Source: Apostichopus japonicus (lineage: Eukaryota; Echinodermata; Holothuroidea; Aspidochirotida; Stichopodidae). Taken from it: a stretch of 64,000 nucleotides of DNA. Of the stretch, positions 22,288-34,367 are shown piece after piece. Under the pieces are notes generated by a model. It was not told the origin of the DNA, did not search any database, and saw nothing but the letters and a program-made list of their open reading frames with translations. The position numbers and the translations under genes were made by a program. Every line of letters starts with the position of its first letter. The stretch's first letter is position 1. The DNA lies in contig NC_092575.1 in NCBI RefSeq assembly GCF_037975245.1, positions 1,803,001-1,867,000 of the forward strand, written 5' to 3'.

Positions 22288-23173
22288 GTGATGGCCTTGG
22301 AGAGGCACTGTTTAAATAAATAAAAAGCCATTTTCCTATCAGTTAAAAAAGACCTGAGAAGACAAGCGATATTGTTAGGACCGAGAAGACCTAACTTTGA
22401 TAATTTATATTTAAGGCCACTGTGCCACTTTTGATCAAACGCTTTCTCGGCATCCAGAAAATCTGCAGAGGTGGTATGATTGCGTTTGATACGCTTTGAT
22501 ATACTCAGTAATGCGGTAGAGGGCTGAAAAGGTACCTAAGCCTTTCCTAAAATCGGACTGGTTACTAATAAAAAAGTTATTCCCATGGAGGAAACTCCTA
22601 AATTTAATAAGTGTCTTAGAACTCCCATTAAAAATGTTTTTATTAACGTAATTGGTTGGGGGGCTATAATAGCTAATTATATCCACATGGGAGTTACGGG
22701 AGGTAAACAGTTTGACCAAGACAACCTGGGAGTTGCCGTAGTTAGTTGGGTAGAGCGGAGGTCCTTCCTAACACCAATAAGAACCCCACCCCCCCCCCTT
22801 AGGCACTAGTAACATCATGCCTATAGATGTTAAAATTATTAAACCAACGTTGGGGTTAAGTTTGGTTTCGTTAAGGAGGATGATATTCGGATTCAAAATA
22901 TTAATGTAATAGTTTAACAATTCCAATTTATTCTTTACACTGTTAATATTTGAGTTAGCCATCGACTCCAGGGTCAAGGGGTTCTAGCGGGGAGTCCCTG
23001 TTCTCTCTAACAGGAGGTTTGGAGATTATGTCATGCAAAACTTCTCCCTCAATTTTGAGTTGGAAGTGCTTTAGTGCTAATGGGACAGCCGAAGCTATTA
23101 TGTTACTCCTGCTTATGTTAGTGATGTTTGCCTTCTGAAGAACAGTTATAACTAGCTCAGTGTTATTATATCT
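22150..23173 (-). mobile_element. LINE remnant (CR1/Jockey type), ORF1 end plus ORF2 pieces
   Basis: On the minus strand, an ORF1 tail (23173-22955) ends DPGVDG and its stop overlaps the ATG of ORF2 (22962) by 8 bases. ORF2 opens MANSNINSVKNKLELL...NPNIILLNETKL, the start of an apurinic-type endonuclease. It then goes to ISYYSPP and on to reverse transcriptase motifs NQSDFRKGLGTFSALYRITEYIK, LDAEKAFDQKWHSGLKYKL, AGTP.GS and FADD. The endonuclease and transcriptase parts are fused with a large internal deletion, and frames shift several times. The element is dead. Confidence 0.8.
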
Positions 23174-23183
23174 TACCTAGGCC

Positions 23184-26100
23184 TGTAATGTTTTGATTAG
23201 TTTACATCAATCTAAAAGTAAATACTGCCCTCTGCTATATGAAGTAAATAAAGGTCATGAGCGATACAGCTCAGCTTCAAAAAGAGAAACACGACGAAAC
23301 AACACATGCCATCAGGGCCAACAAAAACAGTCCAAATAGTAAGTTTTCAAATAAGCCTAGGCCCAACAGAAATCAGCAGACTAGGGGTGGTAGGCCTAAT
23401 ACTAAGTGTCGTAACTGTGGAGGAGTCTATCCCCACACCGGTGAGTGTCCGGCGAAGGGCAAGGACTGCTACAAATGTGGTAAAGCAAACCACTATGCAA
23501 AATACTGTAGGAGTAAGCCAAGTGATAACAGAGTTAAGCAGATCAGTGAAGAGGCAAGTGACTACGTTTTTGCGGCAAATGCCCCAAAACTTGAATCTCT
23601 ACCGTCTTGCCAAGTGGAGATTGCAGGAGCTAGAATAAGCATGGGGATTGACTCACAAGCAAGTGTCAATGTCCTAGATAAGCTCGCTTTTCAAAAACTG
23701 ACAAACGAATCCGGGGCACCGGACGATTGCCTCAAGCCATGTGCGTCTAGTCTCTTTGCGTATAACTCGCATACACCACTCCCAACTCTTAGAGAAATTC
23801 GAGAGAACGTGACAACAGAGAAAGGGAAGACAGTCGAAACACGTTTCTGTGCTGTAGATGGGTTTGGTGGAAATCTTCTGTGTTATCAAACAAGCATAGA
23901 TTTAGGACTACTGTACATTGCGAACAGCATTGAATCAGACATGTTTTCTCGATACCCTGAATTATTCAACGGAATTGGGAAAATAAACACAGAGACGATT
24001 AAGCTGCATATAAACACAAACGTGGAACCAAAAACTCAGAAGCTACGAACAATTCCTTTTCACGTCCGAAAGGATGTGGATGAGGAAATCCAACGTCTTC
24101 TAGATGAGGATGACATTGAGCGGGTGCAGGGTCCAACACCCTTGGTATCGCCGATTGTGACACCACCAAAGAAAAATGGTGGTGTGCGCATTTGTGTGGA
24201 TATGAGAGAAGCAAACAAAGCCATTGAGCGCGAGAGATTCCCTATGCCTACCGTTGATGAACTGATAAGTGCTTTGAACGGTGCCACCGTGTTCAGTACG
24301 TTGGACCTAAGCGCGTGATATCACCAGTTTGAGCTCGACGACGAAAGTAGGTACATCACAACATTCACAACACACCAAGGTTTGTACAGGTACAAGCGCC
24401 TAATGCTCGGTGTTAACGCAGCGAGTGAGAAATTTCAGAAAGCGGTCAGTCACATGCTAACAGGATTACCCGGAGTAATAAACATTTCGGACGATATCAT
24501 CGTGTATGGACAATCAAAGCAGGAACACAATAAAAACCTGAACAGTGAATTTCAGCGCTTGGCCGAGTGTGGGGCATGCCTGAATCGCGACAAATGCAAA
24601 ATCGCGCAGCCAGAGGTAGTTTATTTAGGACACATATTTTCTGCTCAAGGAATCAGCCGTGAGCCAGCAAAAATTAACGACATAAAAACCACGGAAGTCC
24701 CAATAGACGCAAGCGCAGTGCGCTCGTTCCTCGGGTTAACGCAATACGTATCAAGGTTCATACCCAACTACGCGTCGATCACCTCTCCCCTACGCGAGCT
24801 AACCAAGAAGGAAGTCAAGTTCGAATGGTCCGATGAGTGCAATCAGGCATTCGAACAGTTGAAACGTACTTTGACAAATGAAACAACCGTAACAGATCGA
24901 CAGCTCCAACCCATCTGTGGTGATCGTTGACGCAAGCCCGTGTGGTATTTCAGCTATGCTGTGTCAAGAAAACAAGGTTGTCGCTTACGCCAGTCGCGCA
25001 ATGTCTGCAGCAGAGTCTCGCTACGCGCAGATAGAACGAGAAGCACTCGCGATCAAGTTCGGAGTAGAACGGTTCAGAGTTTACCTGTATGGCAGCCATT
25101 TTCGAGGTACACACTGACCACAAACCTTTACTTCCCATTTTCAACAACCATGGCGCTAAGAGTAACGCAAGAATAGAACTGTGGCTGTGGAAACTTCAGC
25201 AGTATGACTTCGAAATCAAGCACATACCGGGCAGAGATAATCCAGCTGACTATCTGTCACGGTACCACTCACATCCTGAAAGTCACAACGCCATGATAGA
25301 GGATTACGTGAACTACGTTTGCAGTAACGCTGTACCGAAAGCAATTAAATTTGAGGTTGTTCAAAGCGAATCTAAGCAAGACAGCGAAATCCAAGCACTC
25401 GGCAGTGCTCTCGAATCAGGTGATTGAAGTGACGAAAATGTTAGTGATTTCAGACACATGAAAAATGAGTTCTCTGTAGTTGACGGTGTTGTCCTTAGAG
25501 ACACGCGGATAGTCTTGCCAAAATCACTTCGCGAACAAGCCATTGACTTAGCACACGCGTCGCACCAGGGAATCGTCAAAACAAAGCAACTCCTACAAGA
25601 AAAACTTTGGTTCCCTGGTATCGATAGATCCGTTGAACACAAAGTAAAAGGCTGTCTAACGTGCCAAATCGTGACCCCATCTCCAACCCCACCAGAGCCC
25701 TTGCGAATGACAGAACTCCCCAGCACCATCCATTCGCGGGAGGAGAATACGTAATGGTAGTTATCGATGATTACAGCCGTTATCCAGAAGCTATAATAAT
25801 ACCATCACTACAAGCGAAAACTGTGATCCCGGAATTAGACAAAATATTTTCGCGACACGGAATTCCAAAGGTGGTACGTACCGACAATGGGCCACCTATG
25901 AACTCGGAGGACTTTGCCAAGTTTGCAAACTATCTTGGTTTCACTCATAGGAAGTGCACCCCGCTGTGGCCCCGTGCCAATGGTGAAGCCGAGCGTTTCA
26001 TCCGCACGCTTGTCAAGTCTATTCGAGCATCTGTACAGCAAAAGAAAAACTGGAAGCAAGAACTTTGTAAGTTTCTCCGCCAATACAGAGCTACACCACA

Positions 26101-26950
26101 CAGCACTACGAATGTATCCCCGTTCGAACTCCTGTATGGGAGAAAAATGTCCATCATGCTCCCAGACGCAAAACGCGAGCTACGCGACTTCGCCGGTCTT
26201 CGCGAACGTGATGCTCAAATGAAGCGGAAAATGAAAGCGAATGCCGACAAATCTCTGCACGCACGCGAGTCCAACATAGCTATCGGTGATACAGTCCTTG
26301 CGAAACAGAAAAAGCGGAACATGTTGTCTACCCCCCTATGATCCTAACCCGATGACAGTAACGAAACGCAAGGGAAATTGCGTAACCGCGAAGGGGGGAA
26401 ATGGTTCAGTAATCAAACGGAATTCTTCATTCTTCAAACGCTTCGAAGGTGAACCTAGCGAACCTGAGCAACCACCGGAGGAGATTACAGAGGGGGTAAG
26501 TGCTGAAAACGACGAGTTAAGACGTTCTCAGCGAAGTACGAAACCGCCAAGGAGATTAATATCGGAAATATAAACTGTGAACTTTCTAAACACACAGCCA
26601 CATTAAAGTATTGTATGTTTTTGAAATAAGTGAAGTCAGATACATTTTGAGCATCATCTTTTCTTTTATTATCGCCTGCATTATTTTCATGTTTTACCAT
26701 AAAAAAAAGTTATTCTTTCCCATTCCTTATTTCACAAGACATGAAGTATCGATATTATCACTCTAAGAGGATTGTTCCATGTTAACTAAAAGGGGAGGGA
26801 TGTAATGTTTTGATTAGTTTACATCAATCTAAAAGTAAATACTGCCCTCTGAATTATGAAGTAAATAAAGGTCATGCATTATATACAAGAAATAGATTGG
26901 TTGACAACAAAGATTCACAGAATAAATCCATCGTTATCGTAACCATTTTC
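23184..26950 (+). mobile_element. Ty3/gypsy LTR retrotransposon fossil (SURL/Mag-like), broken
   Basis: Terminal repeats beginning TGTAATGTTTTGATTAG occur at 23184 and 26801. The second is preceded by a purine tract (AAAAGGGGAGGGA) typical of a polypurine tract. Between them, in order, are two zinc knuckles (about 23.4-23.5 kb), an aspartic protease (about 23.65), reverse transcriptase (24.1-24.8), RNase H (24.9-25.25) and integrase with its HHCC finger and catalytic core (25.5-26.2). The order PR-RT-RH-IN marks Ty3/gypsy; the paired knuckles recall the Mag/SURL lineage known from echinoderms. It is broken, with roughly half a dozen breaks. The stretches shared by the two terminal repeats differ at only a few positions, so it is fairly young. 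The right end is approximate. Confidence 0.85.
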
Positions 26951-27418
26951 TTTTTTACAATTACATTCACAATAATGTATAATACCAATGTCAAAGAAAG
27001 AAAAAAAGCATGGAAAATCTGAAAAAGCTACGCTTGTACACTCATAAAGTGCAGATTCACCATGAACAAATTAAGTAAAATACGCTAACTACACTACTAC
27101 AAATAAAGTCTTTCAATAAAGATGAATAGACCTTTTGTGAAACAAATCAGATAACTAAACTTTTGTTGGATATTCATCGAAATACAAGCCACGCCTCCCT
27201 CGTTGTAATGGCCAATTGTAGAACAAAGTATTCATGGTCACAGAAATTCAACCAATGAAAAGCGAAGTGCTGGAATAAATTTAAAAATTTTACAGCAACA
27301 AGAAAAGTTAGAAATCGCATAGCAGCGTTGGTTGAAAAGCAGGAACGTTAGAAATAATATGTCGAGTTTCCTTCAGTCATTCAATGCCATCAATCAGTCA
27401 ACTTAAAATTGATTAGAA
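26951..27418. other. Spacer before fucosyltransferase B
   Basis: AT-rich, no exon. It contains an AACCAATGAAA word near 27251 and AATAAATTTAAAAA near 27276, which could act as CCAAT and TATA-like elements for copy B. This flank is unlike the 5' flank shared by copies A and C. Confidence 0.4.
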
Positions 27419-27436
27419 CATTATCTTATTTTCACG

Positions 27437-28816
27437 ATGCGTCGTTATAGAGAAATTCTGTTAGCAATACTATGGCTCTCATTAATAACGATCAATTTAG
27501 TAGCGTTATATTTTCCTCTACGGAGCAACCGTACTTCTGGTGTTCATCATGACAATCGAGATATTCCAAACAGTGGGCCTATATTGGTTCCATCCGTAAA
27601 GTCAACTGCGGTGATCAACGAGGATGGCAGTGTCCATAAAAAGGAAGAGATCGTAGAGAAACATATCGGAGGAAACTATATTAAAGACAACATACTCGTT
27701 GAATTGGTCAGTCTGGAGGAAGATTGGGAAATGAAGGAACTGTTCAATCGAACTGTTCAATGTCCTGGAACAAAAAGAACTATCAAGTTCCATAGATCTT
27801 ATATGGATTTCGAGTCAGCAAGGATAGCTGATGTCGTTTGCGTTATCTCGGGTGCGGCACCATCAACCTGGAGGAATCTCCAGGAGGTAAGGAATCCTCA
27901 ACAGATATGGATGTTCAGCACTGCTGAAAGTGCCATTACATCTCCTCCTTTCCCTCATAGAAATCAAAATGGCCAAATCATTGCAAGAGGTCTTCATTTT
28001 AATATGTCATTTGGTTACCACCCCAAGTTCGAAGTTTACGCACCTTTCGGTGCGTATATTCCTTGGACGGAGCAACAAAGAGAAAACCTTAACATTTTGA
28101 AGAGGGAAATTTCTCCTAAACCTCAAATTGACGCCGTCGGAGCATGGGCTAGCAGTCATTGCCATTATGACTACTGGAACAGAACGAGTTTCGCTCATGA
28201 ATTAGCGAAGCATCTCCCGACTGACATGTTCGGAGATTGTGGGGACAAACGATTACCGCGAAACACAACCGGAAATAATGTTCTCAAGAAATATAAGTTT
28301 TACCTAGCATTTGAAAACATCTGTTGCTCGTTCTACATATCTGAAAAATTTTGGACGGCCCTTGCGGATTACGAAGCTGTGCCAATTGTCGTCGGTGCCT
28401 CAAGAGCAGAGTATGAGAAAGTTGCCCCGCCTAACTCATTCATTTACGCAGATGACTTCGGATCGGTTCAAGATTTAGCAGGATATGTGGTCAGAGTAGC
28501 TAACGATGATTCTCTCTACCAACAGTATCACGAATGGAGAAAGCATGGATATGCTGAGGTGTACCATTCTCATCGCGTTTTCCCATACTGTGATGACAAG
28601 ATGGCATGTAAGTTGTTGGATTACTTAGAAAAGAATGCATGGAGACCAGGTCGTCCGTTACATATGGACATGGATCTGTACGGGCCGGACTGGGTAGGCA
28701 GTTGTAACACATGCGGGCAGCGTGAATGGATGATGGATTTCAATATTAAAAGTAAACAATTTCATGGGGACTTCCTTCAGGCACTAGAAAAATTTTCTAA
28801 AATAGAACATGTGTAA
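27437..28816 (+). CDS. Alpha-1,3-fucosyltransferase (GT10), intact copy B
   Basis: A 459-aa intronless frame. It has a type II Golgi layout: MRRYREI head, signal anchor at about residues 8-28, stem to about 90, catalytic domain after that. The acceptor-side motif NPQQIWMFSTAES and the donor-side signature KFYLAFENICCSFYISEKFW ... VPIVVGASRAEYEKVAPPNSFIYADDF are complete. N-glycosylation sites are at NRT, NMS, NRT and NTT. GT10 enzymes move fucose from GDP-fucose onto GlcNAc-containing glycans (Lewis-type) or the core chitobiose; which acceptor cannot be told. The C-terminal Cys pairs (CDDKMAC, CNTCG) are extra to the core domain. It is the only copy with the canonical start and no stop, so it is the best candidate for the working gene. 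Its final residues read FSKIEHV, against FKIEHV in A and C. Confidence 0.93.
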   Translation: MRRYREILLAILWLSLITINLVALYFPLRSNRTSGVHHDNRDIPNSGPILVPSVKSTAVINEDGSVHKKEEIVEKHIGGNYIKDNILVELVSLEEDWEMKELFNRTVQCPGTKRTIKFHRSYMDFESARIADVVCVISGAAPSTWRNLQEVRNPQQIWMFSTAESAITSPPFPHRNQNGQIIARGLHFNMSFGYHPKFEVYAPFGAYIPWTEQQRENLNILKREISPKPQIDAVGAWASSHCHYDYWNRTSFAHELAKHLPTDMFGDCGDKRLPRNTTGNNVLKKYKFYLAFENICCSFYISEKFWTALADYEAVPIVVGASRAEYEKVAPPNSFIYADDFGSVQDLAGYVVRVANDDSLYQQYHEWRKHGYAEVYHSHRVFPYCDDKMACKLLDYLEKNAWRPGRPLHMDMDLYGPDWVGSCNTCGQREWMMDFNIKSKQFHGDFLQALEKFSKIEHV

Positions 28817-29153
28817 ACTGATGTTATTTTTAATACTCCGGTGCAGAACATGTTACGCCGTCATGGCGGGAAGCTGGGCATGGATCCCCCCCCCCCCCCT
28901 ACTCCATCATTATTCTTGAGATCAAGCCAGGGCTTTTAAGATATTCATCTTATAGCTACAATAAGCCATTTATCCCACACGAAAAACAAGGTTTCTTTTA
29001 CTGATTATTTTAAATTATGCGTCACTGGAGCAACATTTCCTTTATTAGGAATGTATACATTTCTAAGTATACTTAGTTATGATTCGTGAGATTTAGAACT
29101 TTAAAGATTTCCATATTTTGACCACCGCTGACCTAAAATGACCTTTGACCATT

Positions 29154-29193
29154 AATCGACGCCCATGGGTATATATACCCATGGGCGTCGATT
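29154..29193. repeat. Perfect palindrome, 40 bp (unit B)
   Basis: Same sequence and position as in units A and C. A TGACCTTTGACCA word (29139-29151) stands directly before it. Confidence 0.95.
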
Positions 29194-30647
29194 TGCTTCT
29201 AGAATTGGGGGAGGAGTGGGCATGTGGCGAATGAAGCAATTAAAAACATGCATGTGAGGCAAAACAGGCTAGACGGTTAGGGAAGTTTCAAGCTTTCTAT
29301 CTCACAAATTCTACTTCTTTTTCGAAATATCGCGGACTTTTATACACATCTTTTGCACTTTCTCCTTAAAAATTTCGTAACATTTCTTCAAATGTTGATT
29401 ATTTGTATGTTTCATTATTTGGTTTTACTCATTTTGGTCATGAATGGTTGTTATTGTAAATGAACTATCGTATGATTTGATTAGTTTTTACATTGAAATT
29501 TTGGCTATATATCTCCCAATTTCAATTATATTATCTCATGCAGTTTTAGACAATATTCTCAAACTTAGATGTTTTTCTGAAACTTCTGCCCTCATCCCCC
29601 CCCCCCCCCCCTATTCGTGATTACTTTTTTTTAATCTCAAATTTTCACCTTTCTTATTCCAAATATTTCCTAATTGTTTTTCTAAAAACATTATATTTAA
29701 TTATTAAATTATGACATTTAATAACTGATACACCAAAAGTTTGACTTGTTTCATAAAATTTTGAACATTTATATCAACATTTCTACATTTAACGTGCCAC
29801 CATTTTATCTCAAAATATCGGATTTTCCTTTGTGTGTCGAATTTTGCTCTTGAAATTTCCATTTCGTTATGTTAAAATATTTGAATGTTTTATTTGGAAA
29901 ACTTGGCTTTCTATCTTAAAATATTCCCTTTTATCTGCTTTTTATTGAAATTGTCACTTTTTATTAGAAAGTTCCACATATACTGTCGAATGATTGGCGT
30001 TTCATTGGAAATGTAAACTTTTTATGCACAAATTTTGACTCTACTATATCGATATATCGGGAAGGAACAAAAATCGGTAAGTGGACGAATTTTGAGAAAT
30101 ATGAAACCACTCCACCCCCCCCCTCCCCTAAGCAAAATAATATTATTTGATTTGTATGGCACTGATTTAATTGTATATGTGTAAGGGAAGTTCAGTTCTT
30201 TTTTAACTTTGATATATTTACCTAGAAAGGCTTTTTGCAGCAGATAAGCAGTTTAATGACTGTTGTTTTCACTCTCTTTCATTTGGAAAGAAGTAGGGCT
30301 AAAACAATAAAGTTATATTCTGCTTACAATATATTTGTGTATTATAATTCTGAAGTCTCTATAGCCACATTATATGATAATACAATGCATTGTAACCACT
30401 TTACGGTAACACAAAAGGAAATGTGTAGTCCAATCTCTTTTGACTTTTGTCCATTGTATTTGATAACATTAAATGGAGATCGAGAATTCAATAGCGACAT
30501 AATATAGAAGGTTACAATGCATTTGATCCACTTCACGGTTTAACACTTGTAACAACATGTAGGCGATTTTGTTTGTTTTCTGCATTCGTTATATTTGCTA
30601 ACTTTAAATGGAGATCGAAACATATAACTGGTTATTACCCCCAACTT

Positions 30648-30860
30648 ATTTTCAGATATCTCCAATTTAATTAGAGATATCAGAAATTGCATTTTCGTTA
30701 TCTCGAATTTTATTTAAGATATCAAGAAATATAATAAAGATATCAAAAATGGGAACATTTTTGAGATATTTCGAATTGACTGAATCGAGATATCCAAAAC
30801 TGAATTCGATATATCAAGAACTCGAGATTTCCAAAATTGAATTCGAGATATCAAGAATTC
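30648..30860. repeat. GATATC/GAATTC-rich degenerate satellite (unit B)
   Basis: The same near-palindromic word block as at about 19256-19520, ending near the B/C unit junction. Confidence 0.8.
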
Positions 30861-31208
30861 GAATTGTAGCGATGAAAAGAAAAGAAAAGGAAAAGCTAGC
30901 CAGTGCACTTGCATGACTCGATCAGATAATCCTGATGCCGTTGCCGAAACAATCACTTTGGGGTCTACAAGCAGATATCAACGGAATTCACTGTGCCATG
31001 ATGACTTTTGTGTCCATGTATAGACTAGTCCCTTTAAGCCGGGGGTTGCTGACCGCCTCACTGACCACTCATAATAAGTACTTATCCTCAACGACCATAT
31101 ACCGTGCGACATGCACAGTGTGCTAACAGGAGAAAATAAATTTCACTCAGCCCTGACACACATTATCTTATTTTCACCATGCATCGTCATAGAGCAATTC
31201 TGTAAGCA

Positions 31209-32555
31209 ATGCTATGGGTCTCATTAATAGCGATCAATTTAGTAGCGTTATATTTTCTTCTACGGAGCAACCGTCCTTCTGGTGTTCATCATGACAATCG
31301 AAATATTCCAAACAGTGGGCCTATATTGGTTCCATCCGTAAAGTCAACTGCGGTGATCAACGAGGATGGCAGTGTCCATAAAAAGGAAGAGATCGTAGAG
31401 AAACATATCGGAGGAAACTATATTAAAGACAACATACTCGTTGAATTGGTCAGTCTGGAGGAAGATTGGGAAATGAAGGAACTGTTCAATCGAACTGTTC
31501 AATGTCCTGGAACAAAAAGAACTATCAAGTTCCATAGATCTTATATGGATTTCGAGTCAGCAAGGATAGCTGATGTCGTTTGTGTTATTTCGGGTGCGGC
31601 ACCATCAACCTGGAGGAATCTCCAGGAGGTAAGGAATCCTCAACAGATATGGATGTTCAGCACTGCTGAAAGTGCCATTACATCTCCTCCTTTCCCTCAT
31701 AGAAATCAAAATGGCCAAATCATTGCAAGAGGTCTTCATTTTAATATGTCATTTGGTTACCACCCCAAGTTCGAAGTTTACGCACCTTTCGGTGCGTATA
31801 TTCCTTGGACGGAGCAACAAAGAGAAAACCTTAACATTTTGAAGAGGGAAATTTCTCCTAAACCTCAAATAGACGCCGTCGGAGCATGGGCTAGCAGTCA
31901 TTGCCATTATGACTACTGGAACAGAACGAGTTTCGCTCATGAATTAGCGAAGCATCTCCCGACTCACATGTTCGGAGATTGTGGGGACAAACGATTACCG
32001 CGAAACACAACCGGAAATAATGTTCTCAAGAAATATAAGTTTTACCTAGCATTTGAAAACATCTGTTGCTCATTCTACATATCTGAAAAATTTTGGACGG
32101 CCCTTGCGGATTACGAAGCTGTGCCAATTGTCGTCGGTGCCTCAAGAGCAGAGTATGAGAAAGTTGCCCCGCCTAACTCATTCATTTACGCAGATGACTT
32201 CGGATCGGTTCAAGATTTAGCAGGATATGTGGTCAGAGTAGCTAACGATGATTCTCTCTACCAACAGTATCATGAATGGAGAAAGCATGGATATGCTGAG
32301 GTGTACCATTCTCATCGCGTTTTCCCATACTGTGATGACAAGATGGCATGTAAGTTGTTGGATTACTTAGAAAAGAATGCATGGAGACCAGGTCGTCCAT
32401 TACATATGGACATGGATCTGTACGGGCCGGACTGGGTAGGCAGTTGTAACACATGCGGGCAGCGCGAATGGATGATTGATTTCAATATTAAAAGTAAACA
32501 ATTTCATGGGGACTTCCTTCAGGCACTAGAAAAATTTAAAATAGAACATGTCTAA
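31209..32555 (+). CDS. Alpha-1,3-fucosyltransferase (GT10), copy C with shortened N terminus
   Basis: The ancestral start (ATG 31179) is followed after eight codons by TAA where copy A has TTA. The next in-frame ATG is at 31209, opening MLWVSLIAINLVALYFLLRS, so the signal anchor survives and the predicted protein is 448 aa. All GT10 motifs, the glycosylation sites and the C-terminal Cys pairs are intact, and the Trp lost in copy A is present. It is nearly identical to copy B through the catalytic domain. Translation from the second ATG would need leaky scanning past, or reinitiation after, a nine-codon upstream frame, so expression may be reduced. It is probably functional at the protein level but could be an early-stage pseudogene. 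Confidence 0.85.
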   Translation: MLWVSLIAINLVALYFLLRSNRPSGVHHDNRNIPNSGPILVPSVKSTAVINEDGSVHKKEEIVEKHIGGNYIKDNILVELVSLEEDWEMKELFNRTVQCPGTKRTIKFHRSYMDFESARIADVVCVISGAAPSTWRNLQEVRNPQQIWMFSTAESAITSPPFPHRNQNGQIIARGLHFNMSFGYHPKFEVYAPFGAYIPWTEQQRENLNILKREISPKPQIDAVGAWASSHCHYDYWNRTSFAHELAKHLPTHMFGDCGDKRLPRNTTGNNVLKKYKFYLAFENICCSFYISEKFWTALADYEAVPIVVGASRAEYEKVAPPNSFIYADDFGSVQDLAGYVVRVANDDSLYQQYHEWRKHGYAEVYHSHRVFPYCDDKMACKLLDYLEKNAWRPGRPLHMDMDLYGPDWVGSCNTCGQREWMIDFNIKSKQFHGDFLQALEKFKIEHV

Positions 32556-32892
32556 ACTGATGTTATTTTTAATACTCCGGTGCAGAACATGTTACGCCGT
32601 CATGGCGGGAAGCTGGGCATGGATCCCCCCCCCCCCCCCTACTCCATCATTATTCTTGAGATCAAGCCAGGGCTTTTAAGATATTCATCTTATAGCTACA
32701 ATAAGCCATTTATCCCACACGAAAAACAAGGTTTCTTTTACTGATTATTTTAAAAGTGCGTCACTGGAGCAGCATTTCCTCTATTAGGAATGTATACATT
32801 TCTAAGTATACTTAGTTATGATTCGTGAGATTTAGAACTTTAAAGATTTTCATATTTTGACCACCGCTGACCTAAAATGACTTTTGACCATT

Positions 32893-32932
32893 AATCGACG
32901 CCCATGGGTATATATACCCATGGGCGTCGATT
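32893..32932. repeat. Perfect palindrome, 40 bp (unit C)
   Basis: Identical to the palindromes of units A and B and at the same distance after the gene. Confidence 0.95.
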
Positions 32933-34367
32933 TGCTTCTAGAATTGGGGGAGGCGTGGGCATGTGGCGAATGAAGCAATTAAAAACATGCATGTGAGGCA
33001 AAACAGGCTAGACGGTTAGGGAAGTTTCAAGCTTTCTATCTTACAAATTCTACTTCTTTTTCGAAATATCGCGGACTTTTATACACATCTTTTGCACTTT
33101 CTCCTTAAAAATTTCGTAACATTTCTTCAAATGTTGATTATTTGTATGTTTCATTATTTGTTTTTACTCATTTTGGTCATGAATGGTTGTTATTGTAAAT
33201 GAACTATCGTATGATTTGATTAGATTTTACATTGAAATTTTGGCTATATATCTCCCAATTTCAATTTTATTATCTCATGCAGTTTTAGACAATATTCTCA
33301 AACTAAGATGTTTTTCTGAAACTTCTGCCCTCATCCCCCCCCCCCCCCCTTTCGTGATTACTTTTTTTTTAATCTCAAAAGTTCACCTTTCTTATTCCAA
33401 ATGTTTCCTAATTGTTTTTCTAAAAACATTATATTTAATTATTAAATTATGACATTTAATAACTGATACACCAAAAGTTTGACTTGTTTCATAAAATTTT
33501 GAACATTTATATCAACATTTCTACATTTAACGTGCCACCATTTTATCTCAAAATTCGGATTTTCCTTTGTATGTTGAATTTTGCTCTTGAAATTTCCATT
33601 TCGTTATGTTAAATATTTGAATGTTTTATTTGGAAAACTTGGCTTTTTATCTTAAAATATTCCCTTTTATCTGCTTTTTATTGAAATTGTCACTTTTTAT
33701 TAGAAAGTTCCACATATACTGTCGAATGATTGGCGTTTCATTGGAAATGTAAACTTTTTATGCACAAATTTTGACTCTATATCGATATATCGGGAAGGAA
33801 CAAAAATCGGTAAGTGGACGAATTTTGAGAAATATGAAACCACTCCACCCCCCCCCCCTCCCCTAAGCAAAATAATATTATTTGATTTGTATGGCACTGA
33901 TTTAATTGTATATGTGTAAGGGAAGTTCAGTTCTTTTTTAACTTTGATATATTTACCTAGAAAGGCTTTTTGCAGCAGATAAGCAGTTTAATGACTGTTG
34001 TTTTCACTCTCTTTCATTTGGAAAGAAGTAGGGCTAAAACAATAAAGTTATATTCTGCTTACAATATATTTGTGTATTATAATTCTGAAGTCTCTATAGC
34101 CACATTATATGATAATACAATGCATTGTAACCACTTTACGGTAACACAAAAGGAAATGTGTAGTCCAATCTCTTTTGACTTTTGTTCATTGTATTTGATA
34201 ACATTAAATGGAGATCGAGAATTCAATAGCGACATAATATAGAAGGTTACAATGCATTTGATCCACTTCACGATGTAGGCGATTTTGTTTGTTTTCTGCA
34301 TTCGTTATATTTGCTAACTTTAAATGGAGATCGAAACATATAACTGGTTATTACTCACAACTTATTT

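Larger units (their letters stand above)
27419..30894 (+). repeat. Fucosyltransferase tandem unit B
   Basis: Homology to units A and C begins only about 18 bp before the ATG (CATTATCTTATTTTCAC). It runs through the gene, the palindrome and the AT-rich flank to GAAAAGGAAAA, where it joins directly to the start of unit C. It lacks the 270-bp 5' flank and the last kilobase found in C. Confidence 0.85.

Noticed and set aside
22018-22308. Minus-strand frame with 'GDPQGSVLSPLLYIISVNDLP'
   Set aside because: This is a piece of LINE reverse transcriptase already covered by the LINE remnant, not a separate gene.
30235-30507. 90-codon frame conserved in units B and C (QQISSLMTVVFTLF...)
   Set aside because: Conservation is explained by recent duplication of the whole unit; unit A has a different start, and the frame has no family resemblance.
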